Part shown: positions 1 through 8,941 of the stretch, one piece after another
How positions within the stretch are numbered: the first letter of the stretch is position 1
Layout of the letters: the number at the start of each line of letters is the position of its first letter
Source of the DNA: Limnohabitans sp.
GTDB taxonomy: Bacteria; Pseudomonadota; Gammaproteobacteria; Burkholderiales; Burkholderiaceae_C
Length of the DNA stretch: 64,000 nt
Assembly: GCA_030158125.1 (NCBI GenBank)
Contig: JAOATL010000014.1
Coordinates: 105,843-169,842 of the forward strand
Direction of reading: 5' to 3'
Translations under genes and position numbers: made by a program
The notes under the pieces: generated by a model
What the model saw: the letters and a program-made list of their open reading frames with translations, nothing else
Databases searched by the model: none
Told to the model about the DNA's origin: nothing

Positions 1-283
1 TTTCGGCAAACAAGCGAACGTGACAGGTGCGTTGAACCACGTAATAAGCAGAGGCAAACAAGCCAGAGCCACCAAACGCAAAAATCACGGCATTGGTGTG
101 CAAGGGTCGCAAACGACCATAGCTCAGCCATGGGATGCCAAAGTTCAGCTCTGGCCAAGTTAATTGAGCCGCAATGATCACGCCAACCAGCATGCCCACG
201 ACACCCCAAACCACCGTCATGATGGCAAACTGTCTCACAACGGTATCGCTGTAAACGGTTGCCTCTGTATTGGCAAATTTCAT
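1..283 (-). CDS. ccoN: cbb3-type cytochrome c oxidase subunit I, N-terminal part (cut by window edge)
   Basis: The minus strand encodes a protein starting [19 protein letters not shown], with a first membrane segment followed by the typical [19 protein letters not shown] stretch. The histidine in RPLHTNAV matches the conserved start of CcoN, the haem-copper catalytic subunit of the high-affinity terminal oxidase in the inner membrane. The ATG at 281-283 is preceded by a good AGAAGAGG ribosome site. About 94 codons are visible and the rest lies outside the window. The gene follows ccoS, with an FNR-like palindrome between them, so oxygen-dependent control is likely. Confidence 0.93.
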   Translation of the reverse strand, partial: MKFANTEATVYSDTVVRQFAIMTVVWGVVGMLVGVIIAAQLTWPELNFGIPWLSYGRLRPLHTNAVIFAFGGSGLFASAYYVVQRTCHVRLFAE

Positions 284-338
284 TTTCACCTCTTCTAAAA
301 TTACAAAACAAGTGTCGCAGTTCGTGCAATTACTTAGG

Positions 339-352
339 TTGACTTAAGTCAA
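339..352 (-). promoter_or_regulatory. FNR/ANR-type palindrome ahead of ccoN
   Basis: The 14-base perfect palindrome TTGACTTAAGTCAA fits the FNR/ANR half-site spacing (TTGA-C-N4-G-TCAA) with one change per half from the classical TTGAT-N4-ATCAA. It lies about 56 bases upstream of the ccoN start and overlaps the ccoS stop codon at 349-351. cbb3 operons are classical FNR targets in proteobacteria, so induction of ccoN at low oxygen is a reasonable inference. The matching -10 element is not obvious. Confidence 0.65.
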
Positions 353-486
353 TTATTTCGGAGAATTCGCTCACCTTCTGCTTCGATGTCTTCAAATTGG
401 CCTCTGTTGACGGCCCACCAAAGCCCCCCCAGGATAAAAAACACCAACGCAACCGAGAGTGGTACCAGCAAGTACAAAATGTCCAT
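349..486 (-). CDS. ccoS: cbb3-type oxidase assembly protein CcoS
   Basis: A 45-residue reading frame encodes one hydrophobic helix (LVPLSVALVFFILGGLWWAV) followed by NRGQFEDIEAEGERIL. That layout, a short N-terminus, one membrane helix, a G-Q-F/Y-D/E-D motif and an acidic tail, is typical of CcoS, which is needed to insert cofactors into cbb3 oxidase. Its ATG overlaps the ccoI stop codon (TAATG), indicating translational coupling. Its own stop sits inside the FNR-like palindrome before ccoN. The gene is short enough to be lost by length filters. Confidence 0.9.
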   Translation of the reverse strand: MDILYLLVPLSVALVFFILGGLWWAVNRGQFEDIEAEGERILRNN

Positions 487-2801
487 TAAATGCCACCTTT
501 GGAATCAAAATCGAGCCGTGTTGACAACCGCATCGCATTCAACACCACCCCTAAAGAGCTACAAGCCATTCCCAAACCCGCCAACCATGCAGGCAAATAG
601 CCCAACATGGCCAATGGCACACAAGAAAAGTTGTAAAAAGCGGCCCAAATGAGGTTTTGCCTCACAATTCGAATCGTTTTTCGACCTAACTTGAAAGTGG
701 CCACCAACGGTCTCAAATCGCCGGTCATCAAGACAAAATCGGCTTTGGACTGAGCCAAAGGCAAGGCCTGCCCGAGGGCAAATGATACATCTGCCCCCGC
801 TAATACAGGACCATCATTCAGGCCGTCACCCACCATGGCAATTCGGTGACCTTGCGCTTGGGCTTGCTTCACTTCACGCAATTTGTCTTCAGGCGAACAT
901 CCCCCTTTGGCGTTTGTAATGGCCAAGCTTTGGGCCACTTGATTCACAGAGGATTGACCATCGCCGGAAAGCACACGGACATTCAAACCCATCGCGTCCA
1001 ACGCACGAAGTGTTGCGGCCGCTTCAGGCCTGACTGTCTCTGAAAACTCAAACGTTGCCAACCACCCATCTTGATCACTGAGGCAAGCGTGAAGCACCTC
1101 GTGTTGGGTGGGCACCACACCACAAAATGCAGCTGAACCCAGTCGCAAATGACTGGGTCTCTGCGCCACCTTGTCTGGCGATCCAGCAAGATGGGTGAGG
1201 ACGGCAGCAACGCCCTGCCCGGCAAACTCTTTGACATCGGATACCGATAATTTTGAGCTTGCCAAGTCTGGCAGTGCTTTGACCAAAGCACGCGAAACCG
1301 GGTGCAAAGAGTGCGCAGCCAGAGCACCCGCCCACGCCAGAACCATGTCAGGCGCGAAGCCCGCGCGGACAGTGGTTTGCTTCAAACTGAAGTGATCTTG
1401 GGTCAGCGTGCCTGTTTTGTCAAAAATGACTGTATCGACTGTGGCAAGGGCTTGAAGGGCTTGCAAACGTCGCAACAACACACCCGCTTTGGCCAGTGCA
1501 CCCGCACTCGACAACATGGCCGCCGGTGTGGCCAGTGACAATGCACAGGGACATGTCACGATCAGCACCGATACGGCCACCATCAGCGCATGCGCTGGGC
1601 TGTATTGCCATCCCCACACAGCCGCCAAAGCAGCGGCCAACAAGACCGCCCACAAGAAAGGTTTGGCAACTTGATCCGCCAAGATGGCCATCTTGGGCTT
1701 GGACACAGAAGCACTTTCCATCAAAGCGACCATCTGTCCAAACCGCGTAGATTTGCCCAACGTCAACACTTGCACTTCCACCGTGCCTGTTAAATTGAGA
1801 CTGCCCGCCAGAACTGAATGCCCCACCATCTTGGCCAAGGGCTTGGACTCACCAGTCAGCAAAGCCTCATCTACCTGTGTTTCGCCCAATAGCAAAACGG
1901 CATCCGCCGCAAACGCCTCGCCGGGCAACACTTGAATGACGTCATCGACTCGCAATTGGCGCAAGCTCACCCTGTCCCACTGTCCTTGTCGGTTTTTCTT
2001 CTGAACCGAATCGGGCAAACGGTTCATCACAGCCTCTAGCGCACCCGCCGTTTTATCGCGCAAACGCAGCTCCAACCAACGCCCCGACAACAAGAAGAAA
2101 ACAAACATGGTGAAGGAGTCAAAATAAACTTCCTCACCGAACGGCCCCAATGGTTCAAAGGTACCCGCCGTACTGATGGCAAAGGTCACGGCCATGCCAA
2201 TGGCCACTGGCAAGTCCATGCTGATTTTTCTTTGCTTCAAATCAAGCCAAGCGGCAGCGAAAAAAGGCATGCATGAAAAGAACAAAACAGGCAAAGACAA
2301 CACCCAAGAGGCCCATCGAAGCAGTTGCACCATGTCGGGTGCCATGTCGCCAGGCTGGCTCATATAAACCGGCGTGGCATACATCATGACTTGCATCATG
2401 CAGAGTCCGGCAACGCCCCAACGCCACAGCATTCTGCGGGCATCCTCCCGGCGCACTTCGTTGGCCAATGCATCATTTGCAGGCAAAGTGCGATAGCCCA
2501 ACTGAGCGACCGCTTTCATCCAATCAGAAGGTTTGGTTTGAGCAGAAGACCACACCACACGCCCTCGGTGGCTGGCTGCACTGATTTGAGCGGACTCAAC
2601 CCCCGGCACAGCCAGCAAAGCCTCTTCAATGTTAATGGCACAGGCTGTGCAATACATGCCCTCAAAAACAACACTCGATGTCCACTGCTGACGGGGCGCG
2701 TCGCTGAGGTGGCTAAAGTCAGACCACTCTTGCTGCTGGTCCAGCAATGACCATTTTTGACTCAGGGCCTCTGCATCAGGCAAGGGGGATTGGTTTGACA
2801 T
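486..2801 (-). CDS. ccoI: Copper-translocating P-type ATPase for cbb3 oxidase assembly (CcoI/FixI type)
   Basis: The 771-residue protein has an N-terminal heavy-metal-associated domain with the copper motif CTAC, about eight hydrophobic segments, the membrane metal site CPC (in VTCPCALSLATPAAML), the phosphorylation motif DKTGTLT, the HP motif in AHSLHPVSRAL and the hinge GDGLND. These define a P1B copper exporter. Overlap with ccoS and adjacency to ccoN point to the CcoI role, delivering copper for the oxidase, rather than general detoxification. The ATG at 2799-2801 is preferred. An in-frame TTG seven codons upstream is possible but would place the start very close to the FNR box at 2836-2849. 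Confidence 0.93.
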   Translation of the reverse strand: MSNQSPLPDAEALSQKWSLLDQQQEWSDFSHLSDAPRQQWTSSVVFEGMYCTACAINIEEALLAVPGVESAQISAASHRGRVVWSSAQTKPSDWMKAVAQLGYRTLPANDALANEVRREDARRMLWRWGVAGLCMMQVMMYATPVYMSQPGDMAPDMVQLLRWASWVLSLPVLFFSCMPFFAAAWLDLKQRKISMDLPVAIGMAVTFAISTAGTFEPLGPFGEEVYFDSFTMFVFFLLSGRWLELRLRDKTAGALEAVMNRLPDSVQKKNRQGQWDRVSLRQLRVDDVIQVLPGEAFAADAVLLLGETQVDEALLTGESKPLAKMVGHSVLAGSLNLTGTVEVQVLTLGKSTRFGQMVALMESASVSKPKMAILADQVAKPFLWAVLLAAALAAVWGWQYSPAHALMVAVSVLIVTCPCALSLATPAAMLSSAGALAKAGVLLRRLQALQALATVDTVIFDKTGTLTQDHFSLKQTTVRAGFAPDMVLAWAGALAAHSLHPVSRALVKALPDLASSKLSVSDVKEFAGQGVAAVLTHLAGSPDKVAQRPSHLRLGSAAFCGVVPTQHEVLHACLSDQDGWLATFEFSETVRPEAAATLRALDAMGLNVRVLSGDGQSSVNQVAQSLAITNAKGGCSPEDKLREVKQAQAQGHRIAMVGDGLNDGPVLAGADVSFALGQALPLAQSKADFVLMTGDLRPLVATFKLGRKTIRIVRQNLIWAAFYNFSCVPLAMLGYLPAWLAGLGMACSSLGVVLNAMRLSTRLDFDSKGGI

Positions 2802-2835
2802 GCCCTGAAGATACGTGAGCAAGCTTGCACGAAAC

Positions 2836-2849
2836 TTGATTTACATCAA
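2836..2849 (+). promoter_or_regulatory. Consensus FNR box between ccoI and the universal stress gene
   Basis: TTGATTTACATCAA matches the FNR/ANR consensus TTGAT-N4-ATCAA exactly. On the plus strand a -10-like TAACAT lies at 2871-2876, which predicts a transcript start near 2883 and puts the box centre about 41 bases upstream. That is the class II activator position used by FNR. It therefore fits activation of the usp gene at 2908 better than of ccoI, for which a start 41 bases away would fall on the ATG itself. Dual use by the divergent genes remains possible. Confidence 0.75.
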
Positions 2850-2907
2850 GACACAGGGCATTCCAAAGGCTAACATGGAGGCGTCAATCACTCAAAGGAG
2901 ATGCACC

Positions 2908-3351
2908 ATGTACGAACGAATTTTGGTTGCCACTGACGGCTCCCCACTTTCCAAAAAAGCAGTGACGCAAGCCATTGGTTTAGCGGCCACGTGCGGCGCC
3001 GAATTGATTGCTGTCAAAGTGGTTCCCCGATACCCCCAAGCTTATTTTGAAGGCAGCATTCCACTCAATGCGAAAGACGTGGCCCGAATTGAAGCCCAAT
3101 GGGCTGAAGAAGCGCAAGCCGCCGTGGCGGCAGTGCAAAAAACAGCACTGGCCAAGGGCTTGAAAGCCAAAGCTGTGGTGGTGCGCTCAGACATTGTGTC
3201 CGACGCCATCATTGCCGCAGCCAAAAAACACAAAGCCGATTTGGTGGTCATGGCCTCGCACGGTCGCAAAGGCATCAAACGCTTGTTGCTGGGCAGCGAG
3301 ACACAGCAAGTGCTGACGCACTGCCATGTCCCCGTTCTGGTCTTACGCTAA
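2908..3351 (+). CDS. Universal stress protein, UspA family
   Basis: The 147-residue single Usp domain begins MYERILVATDGS and ends with SHGRKGIKRLLLGS followed by CHVPVLVLR, the nucleotide-binding loop of ATP-type Usp proteins. The loop retains G-x9-GS, although the first glycine of the G-x2-G-x9-GS motif is alanine. The ATG follows AAGGAG with good spacing. Upstream in-frame codons (from 2815) run through the FNR box and promoter, so they were not used. The consensus FNR box suggests induction at low oxygen, as known for several Usp proteins. The 3' end overlaps the convergent matB gene by nine bases. Confidence 0.9.
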   Translation: MYERILVATDGSPLSKKAVTQAIGLAATCGAELIAVKVVPRYPQAYFEGSIPLNAKDVARIEAQWAEEAQAAVAAVQKTALAKGLKAKAVVVRSDIVSDAIIAAAKKHKADLVVMASHGRKGIKRLLLGSETQQVLTHCHVPVLVLR

Positions 3352-4887
3352 GAACAAATTTTTGTGCTGATCGCGCAATAAATTTTTCTGTACTTTCCCC
3401 ATGGTGTTTCGTGGTAGCTCAGGCACCACGAAACACTTTTTGGGTATCTTGAAATTGGCCAACAGCGACTTTAAGTTGGCAATGATTTGTTCCGCATCAA
3501 GCTCGGCACCCGCCTTGGCAATTACCACGGCCACGCCCACTTCACCAAAGTCTGGATGGGGTACACCCACCAGTGCGCTCTCTGCCACACCCGGCATTTC
3601 ATTGATGTAGCCCTCAATCTCTGCGGGGTAGACGTTGTAGCCCCCGCTGATGATCAAGTCCTTGCTTCGCCCCACAATGGTGACGTAGCCACGGTCATCA
3701 AATTTACCCACATCGCCCGTTTTGAAAAAGCCATCGGTGGTGAATTCTTCTTTGGTTTTTTCGGGCATGCGCCAGTAGGCTTGAAACACGTTCGGGCCCT
3801 TCACCTGAATATTGCCAATCTCGCCCACAGGCAAAGCTTTGCCTTCGTCGCTATGCACGCGCAACTTCACACCTGGCAAGGGGAAACCCACCGTTCCACC
3901 GCGTCGCTCACTCTGACCGCCATGCCGCTTGTCGGCCGTATAAGGGTTGGAGGTCAGCATGACGGTTTCACTCATGCCGTAACGCTCCAAAATGGTGTGC
4001 CCCGTGCGCTGCTGCCACTCGGTGAAAGTTTCAATCAACAAAGGCGCAGAACCCGCAATGAACAAACGCATGTGGCTTGCAGCTTGCTTGGTTAAAGAGG
4101 GCTCGGCCAAGAGACGCACATACAAAGTCGGCACACCCATGAAGACCGTGGCTTCAGGCATTTTGGCAATGACAAATTTGGGGTCAAATTTGGCCATCCA
4201 AATCATTTTGCTGCCATTGATCAAAGCGCCGTGAATGGCCACAAACAAGCCGTGCACATGGAAAATTGGCAACGCATGAATGAGCACATCACCCTTCTTC
4301 CAAGCCCAATAAGTTTTGAGAGTTTGGGCGTTGCTGAGCATGTTGCCATGCGTCAGCATGGCGCCTTTGCTGCGACCGGTCGTACCACTGGTGTACAAAA
4401 TGGCGGCCAATTCGTCGGCTTTTTTGACAGCCGTTTTGTGTTGATCGCGCTGCTGCGCTGCACGCTCTAGCAAGGTACCTGAGCGGTTGTCGTCCAAGGT
4501 AAACACATGGTGTGAACCGGCCTTGAAAGCTATTTTGCTAACCCAGCCAAAGTTGGCACTGGTGCAAACCACCACGGCGGGCTCTGCGTTGCCGATGAAG
4601 TATTCAATCTCGGCACTTTGATAGGCCGTGTTCAAAGGCAAAAACACATAGCCTGCGCGAAGCGTTGCCAAGTAAAGCATCAAGGCTTCAACCGACTTTT
4701 CGACCTGAACGGCGATGCGGCTGCCTTTGGGCAATTTGAGGCCCTCTAGCAAATTGGCCATCATGGCACTGGCACGATCAAGATCGCGCCACGTGTAGTT
4801 CAGCCCATGGTCGGTTTCAACCGCAACAGCATCTAGGTTCGCAGGAAAAGCAGCACGCAGTGCTGCAAACAAATTCTCTTGTGACAT
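3343..4887 (-). CDS. matB: Malonyl-CoA synthetase, MatB-like acyl-CoA ligase
   Basis: The 514-residue adenylate-forming enzyme has the P-loop YTSGTTGRSKGAMLTHGN, the core ERYGMSE, the hinge KTGDVG, GRSKDLIISGGYNVYPAEIE and the C-terminal lysine motif PRNTMGKVQKN. Length and the RYGMSET motif fit malonyl-CoA synthetases, which make malonyl-CoA from malonate, ATP and CoA; other dicarboxylate or short-acid ligases cannot be excluded. It starts two bases after the stop of a Bug-type receptor gene, so uptake and activation of the same organic acid is likely. The start MSQENLF is chosen because the longer frame reads back into the receptor gene. Confidence 0.82.
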   Translation of the reverse strand: MSQENLFAALRAAFPANLDAVAVETDHGLNYTWRDLDRASAMMANLLEGLKLPKGSRIAVQVEKSVEALMLYLATLRAGYVFLPLNTAYQSAEIEYFIGNAEPAVVVCTSANFGWVSKIAFKAGSHHVFTLDDNRSGTLLERAAQQRDQHKTAVKKADELAAILYTSGTTGRSKGAMLTHGNMLSNAQTLKTYWAWKKGDVLIHALPIFHVHGLFVAIHGALINGSKMIWMAKFDPKFVIAKMPEATVFMGVPTLYVRLLAEPSLTKQAASHMRLFIAGSAPLLIETFTEWQQRTGHTILERYGMSETVMLTSNPYTADKRHGGQSERRGGTVGFPLPGVKLRVHSDEGKALPVGEIGNIQVKGPNVFQAYWRMPEKTKEEFTTDGFFKTGDVGKFDDRGYVTIVGRSKDLIISGGYNVYPAEIEGYINEMPGVAESALVGVPHPDFGEVGVAVVIAKAGAELDAEQIIANLKSLLANFKIPKKCFVVPELPRNTMGKVQKNLLRDQHKNLFLA

Positions 4888-4889
4888 CT

Positions 4890-5894
4890 TCAATCCAGTT
4901 TCGCGCCAGAGGCTTTCACCACTTGGCTCCATTTACGCAATTCAGTTTTGATGAACGCATCAAATTGAGCGCCCGTCAAATTGGGGAAGTCAGCGCCTTG
5001 CGCTGCCCACACCGCTTTGGCATCGTCTGTTTGGCAGGCCTTGCGAATTTCTTCAACGGCGCGCGCCTGCGCATCGGCGGGCGTCCCTTTGGGGGCCCAA
5101 ACGCCATACCAAGTACTGACGGTGTATTCTGGCAAACCAACTTCAGCCGAACAGGGCACGTCAGGAAACGCCGGATTGCGTTTACTGCCAGACACCATCA
5201 AGGCTTTGATTCTGCCGCCCTTGATGTGAGCGGCGGATGAACCCAGACCGTCAAACATCATGTCCACATTGCCTGCGATCAAATCTTGCAGTGCAGGACC
5301 CGCGCCACGGTAAGGAATGTGCGTGATGAAGGTTTGTGTTTGCAGCTTGAACAATTCGCCCGCTAAGTGGTGAGAAGTGCCGCCGCCAGCCGATCCGTAG
5401 TTCAATCGGCCTGGATTTTTTTTCACGTAATCCAAGAATTCCTTGACGTTATTGGCAGGTACTTTTTTGGGATTGACCACCAGCACTTGCGGCACAGCCG
5501 CCACCAAAATGACCGGCACCAAATCCTTCTCCAAATCGTAATCGAGTTTGGGATACATGCTGGGCGCGATGGTGTGATGAACGGCCCCCATGAAGTAGTT
5601 GTAGCCATCGGGTGCAGACTTGGCTGCAATGCCCGCACCCAAAGTACCACCCGCACCACCCCGGTTGTCGATGATCAGTTGTTTGCCCGTTTGCTTTGCA
5701 AAAATAGCGGACAAGGGTCGGGCAAACGCATCCGTCCCCCCCCCTGCCGGAAAAGGCACAACCATGCTCACTGGTTTGGTGGGCCAATTGGCTTGGGCCC
5801 AAACAGGTGCCATTGGTACCATTGGTGCGATCGAAGTCGCTGCAGCCCATTGCAATAACGAACGACGTTGCATATTTTTTTTGTCAAATACCAT
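4890..5894 (-). CDS. Bug-family periplasmic substrate-binding protein (tripartite tricarboxylate transporter receptor)
   Basis: The 334-residue protein has an N-terminal export signal with a twin-arginine-like MQRRSLLQW followed by a hydrophobic stretch and VWAQA, then WPTKPVSMVVPFPAGGGTDAFAR, the signature of Bug receptors. The family binds carboxylates or amides in the periplasm. No TctA/TctB membrane genes are in the window, as is common for the many orphan Bug proteins of Burkholderiales. Pairing with matB hints at malonate or a similar dicarboxylate as ligand. The ATG at 5892-5894 has a strong AAAGGAG site. The gene lies 35 bases after lgt. Confidence 0.9.
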   Translation of the reverse strand: MVFDKKNMQRRSLLQWAAATSIAPMVPMAPVWAQANWPTKPVSMVVPFPAGGGTDAFARPLSAIFAKQTGKQLIIDNRGGAGGTLGAGIAAKSAPDGYNYFMGAVHHTIAPSMYPKLDYDLEKDLVPVILVAAVPQVLVVNPKKVPANNVKEFLDYVKKNPGRLNYGSAGGGTSHHLAGELFKLQTQTFITHIPYRGAGPALQDLIAGNVDMMFDGLGSSAAHIKGGRIKALMVSGSKRNPAFPDVPCSAEVGLPEYTVSTWYGVWAPKGTPADAQARAVEEIRKACQTDDAKAVWAAQGADFPNLTGAQFDAFIKTELRKWSQVVKASGAKLD

Positions 5895-5929
5895 GATTGT
5901 CTCCTTTGATTCTGCTTCAGCGAAAGCGG

Positions 5930-6730
5930 TTAATTCTTGTGCGGTTTGCTCACGGCCCCATACAACACCATGCCAACCAGCACCATGGGCACACACAACC
6001 ACTGCCCCATGCTAAGTCCCATGGACAACAGTCCCAAATGCGCGTCTGGTTCTCTGAAGAATTCCGCCATAAAACGGAAACTGCCGTAGCCGATTAAAAA
6101 AACCGCAGAAACTTGTCCCAGCGGCCTGTCTTTGCGTGCAAACCACCACATCAAGACAAACAGCAAGAGCCCCTCTAAGAGGAATTGGTAAATTTGAGAC
6201 GGATGCCTAGGGAAGTCGCCAGCCCCTCTGAAAATCATGCCCCAAGGCAAGTCAACATCAGCTTGGCGGCCCCAAAGCTCGCCGTTGATGAAATTGCCAA
6301 TTCGCCCTGCAGCCAATCCGGTGGGCACACAAGGCGCCACAAAGTCCATGACTTGGAAAAACGGGCGCTGTCGTGTTTTGGCAAACCACACCATGGCCGC
6401 CATCACCCCCAACAAACCACCATGAAAGCTCATACCACCCTGCCAAACATAGGCAATTTCGATGAGGTGTGAAAAATAGTAGGCCGGCTGATAAAACAAA
6501 CAATAGCCAATACGGCCCCCCAGCACCACCCCCAATACACCGGCAAACAGGATGTCTTCCACATCTTTGAGTTGCCAATGTGTGAGGCGGGCATAGGGCA
6601 AGTGGGTCAGTCGCCGAGTGGCCAAAAAGTAAAACAGGCCAAATGCAGCCAAATAGGTCAGGCCATACCAATGAACAGCAAGCGGCCCCAATTGCAAGGC
6701 CACAGGATTAATTTGAGGGTGAATCAGCAT
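5930..6730 (-). CDS. lgt: Prolipoprotein diacylglyceryl transferase
   Basis: The 266-residue inner-membrane protein with about seven hydrophobic segments carries the Lgt landmarks HWYGL near the N-terminus, [22 protein letters not shown] with the conserved histidine, and [14 protein letters not shown]. Lgt transfers diacylglycerol from phosphatidylglycerol to the lipobox cysteine of prolipoproteins, the first step of lipoprotein maturation. Likely clients in this window include NlpD, the patatin-like protein and the gamma-glutamyltransferase. It is divergent from ilvD and may be the first gene of the lgt-Bug-matB unit. Confidence 0.97.
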   Translation of the reverse strand: MLIHPQINPVALQLGPLAVHWYGLTYLAAFGLFYFLATRRLTHLPYARLTHWQLKDVEDILFAGVLGVVLGGRIGYCLFYQPAYYFSHLIEIAYVWQGGMSFHGGLLGVMAAMVWFAKTRQRPFFQVMDFVAPCVPTGLAAGRIGNFINGELWGRQADVDLPWGMIFRGAGDFPRHPSQIYQFLLEGLLLFVLMWWFARKDRPLGQVSAVFLIGYGSFRFMAEFFREPDAHLGLLSMGLSMGQWLCVPMVLVGMVLYGAVSKPHKN

Positions 6731-6825
6731 GGGGGCGATTGTGCCTTGTTGTCGTGGGATGTGCCTATGCCGTCTAACCCCAATGCCCCAACAAGCCCTT
6801 TGAGTCCTTTAGAATTGCGTCAACC

Positions 6826-6851
6826 CCTCTGAAAAGCCCTTGGGCCAGAGG
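6826..6851 (+). promoter_or_regulatory. Nested hairpin in the ilvD leader
   Basis: CCTCTG (6826-6831) pairs with CAGAGG (6846-6851), and inside it GCCC (6836-6839) pairs with GGGC (6842-6845) around TT, leaving an AAAA bulge. It lies 28 bases upstream of the ilvD start, has no U-tract, and no leader peptide rich in branched-chain codons is evident. It may shape the 5' UTR; any regulatory role is speculative. Confidence 0.3.
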
Positions 6852-6879
6852 ATGTTTCCTTACAACCACAGACAAAACC

Positions 6880-8592
6880 ATGAGCGACAAGATCATCCCT
6901 ATCCACCCCGCTACCCCCAGCAACCGCCGCAGTGCCAACATCACTCAAGGCAAATCACGGGCGCCCAACCGCTCCATGTACTACGCCATGGGCTACGAAG
7001 AGGGTGATTTTGTCAAACCCATGGTGGGCGTTGCCAACGGTCACAGCACCATCACCCCTTGCAACAGTGGCTTGCAAAAACTGGCCGATGCCGCAGTGGC
7101 AGGCATTGAAGAAGCCGGTGGCAATGCCCAAATTTTTGGCACCCCCACCATTTCCGATGGCATGGCCATGGGCACCGAAGGCATGAAGTACTCTTTGGTC
7201 AGCCGCGAAGTCATTTCTGACTGCATCGAAACCTGCGTGCAAGGTCAGTGGATGGACGGCGTGTTGGTGGTGGGCGGTTGCGACAAAAACATGCCCGGCG
7301 GCATGATGGGCATCTTGCGCGCCAACGTGCCAGCCATCTATGTGTATGGCGGCACCATTCTGCCAGGCCGCTACCAAAACAAAGACCTCAACATCGTGAG
7401 CGTGTTTGAAGCGGTGGGCCAAAACGCTGCCGGCAATTTGAGCGACTTCGATTTGAAAGAAATCGAAAAACGCGCCATTCCAGGCACAGGCTCATGCGGC
7501 GGTATGTACACGGCCAACACCATGTCTTCTGCATTTGAAGCGCTGGGCATGTCACTGCCCTACTCTTCCACCATGGCCAACCCCCATGACGAAACCAAAA
7601 ACTCGGCCAAAGCATCGGCCAAGGTTTTGCTCGAAGCCATCAAGCACAACTTGAAGCCCCGCGACATCGTCACCAAACAAGCCATTGAAAACGCTGTGGC
7701 CGTGATCATGGCCACTGGCGGCTCTACCAATGCCGTGTTGCACTTCTTGGCCATTGCCCACACCGCTGGTGTTGAGTGGACCATTGACGACTTCGAGCGC
7801 ATGCGCAAAAAGATTCCCGTCATTTGCGATTTGAAGCCTAGCGGTCAGTATTTGGCCGTTGACTTGCACCGCGCTGGCGGTATTCCCCAAGTCATGAAGG
7901 TCTTGCTCAAGGCCGGTTTGTTGCACGGTGACTGCATCACCATCACCGGCAAAACCGTGGCCGAAAACTTGAAAGACATTCCCGATGCGCCTCGCGCCGA
8001 CCAAGATGTGATTCGCCCCATCGACAAGCCCATGTACGCAGAAGGCCACTTGGCCATTCTGAAAGGCAACCTGTCACCCGAAGGTGCCGTGGCCAAAATT
8101 ACGGGCTTGAAAAACCCCGTCATCACTGGCCCAGCACGTGTGTTTGACGACGAGCAATCTGCTTTGCAGGCCATTTTGGATGGCAAGATCAAAGCCGGTG
8201 ACGTGATGGTCTTGCGTTACCTTGGCCCCAAAGGCGGTCCTGGCATGCCAGAAATGCTGGCCCCCACAGGCGCGCTCATTGGCGCTGGTTTGGGCGAAAG
8301 CGTGGGCCTGATCACCGATGGTAGATTCTCAGGCGGCACCTGGGGCATGGTGGTGGGTCACGTCGCCCCCGAAGCAGCTGCAGGCGGCACCATTGCGTTT
8401 GTGAACGAAGGCGATTCCATCACCATCGATGCGCACAAGCTCATTTTGGAATTGAACGTGCCCGAAGCAGAAATTGCCAAGCGCCGTGAGGGCTGGACAG
8501 CACCTGCACCTCGATATACACGCGGCGTGCAGGCCAAGTTTGCCTTCAATGCGTCTAGCGCCAGCAAAGGCGCTGTTCTTGATTTGTATTGA
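6880..8592 (+). CDS. ilvD: Dihydroxy-acid dehydratase
   Basis: The 570-residue cytosolic enzyme converts 2,3-dihydroxy-3-methyl acids to 2-keto acids, the common third step of isoleucine and valine synthesis. Conserved cysteines are visible at about C61 ([10 protein letters not shown]), C134 ([13 protein letters not shown]) and C206 ([14 protein letters not shown]), the Fe-S ligands, and [14 protein letters not shown] marks the C-terminal domain. The three-cysteine pattern fits the ilvD family. The length is normal for the form found in many Burkholderiales. The cytochrome gene starts 16 bases downstream, so co-transcription is possible though functionally unexplained. Confidence 0.97.
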   Translation: MSDKIIPIHPATPSNRRSANITQGKSRAPNRSMYYAMGYEEGDFVKPMVGVANGHSTITPCNSGLQKLADAAVAGIEEAGGNAQIFGTPTISDGMAMGTEGMKYSLVSREVISDCIETCVQGQWMDGVLVVGGCDKNMPGGMMGILRANVPAIYVYGGTILPGRYQNKDLNIVSVFEAVGQNAAGNLSDFDLKEIEKRAIPGTGSCGGMYTANTMSSAFEALGMSLPYSSTMANPHDETKNSAKASAKVLLEAIKHNLKPRDIVTKQAIENAVAVIMATGGSTNAVLHFLAIAHTAGVEWTIDDFERMRKKIPVICDLKPSGQYLAVDLHRAGGIPQVMKVLLKAGLLHGDCITITGKTVAENLKDIPDAPRADQDVIRPIDKPMYAEGHLAILKGNLSPEGAVAKITGLKNPVITGPARVFDDEQSALQAILDGKIKAGDVMVLRYLGPKGGPGMPEMLAPTGALIGAGLGESVGLITDGRFSGGTWGMVVGHVAPEAAAGGTIAFVNEGDSITIDAHKLILELNVPEAEIAKRREGWTAPAPRYTRGVQAKFAFNASSASKGAVLDLY

Positions 8593-8608
8593 GCTGTAGG
8601 TAGCGCAC

Positions 8609-8938
8609 TTGGCAACAGCTTGTGTTCAAAGTGTGCGGTGGGGGTTGGCTGCGGCTGCCCTCGCCTGCTCAAGCCAACTGCCAGTGTGGGCAGACCAAAG
8701 CTTAGCGAGCAAGAAAAACTGCATGGGCTGCCATGCAGTCGATCGCAAAATGGTGGGGCCCGCTTACAAAGTTGTGGCCAAAAAGTACGTCGCCGATCCT
8801 GCAGCCACCCACAAACTGGCACTCAAAATTCAAAATGGCGGTGCGGGTGTTTGGGGCCCTGTACCCATGCCCAGCAACCCGCAAGTCAATGAAAAAGAGG
8901 CCACTGTTTTGGCCTCTTGGATTCTCAGTTTGAAGTAG
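8609..8938 (+). CDS. Small secreted class I cytochrome c (c551/c552-like)
   Basis: The protein has a signal peptide (RWGLAAAALACSSQLPVWA), a single haem motif CMGCH near residue 38, and a downstream axial methionine in WGPVPMPSNPQV, typical of periplasmic c8-type electron carriers of about 80 mature residues. The start is uncertain. TTG at 8609 has a weak GTAGG site, and GTG at 8633 gives a shorter but complete signal peptide. No ATG is in frame upstream of the signal sequence. A role as electron donor to the cbb3 oxidase is plausible but not shown. Confidence 0.9.
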   Translation: MATACVQSVRWGLAAAALACSSQLPVWADQSLASKKNCMGCHAVDRKMVGPAYKVVAKKYVADPAATHKLALKIQNGGAGVWGPVPMPSNPQVNEKEATVLASWILSLK

Positions 8939-8941
8939 TGT

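Noticed and set aside
3487..4095. A 202-codon plus-strand frame opposite matB
   Set aside because: It lies antisense to the well-supported matB gene, has no ribosome site or family motif, and reflects the codon bias of the opposite strand.
6731..6879. Branched-chain amino-acid attenuator ahead of ilvD
   Set aside because: No leader peptide with runs of Ile, Val or Leu codons and no U-tract after the hairpin.
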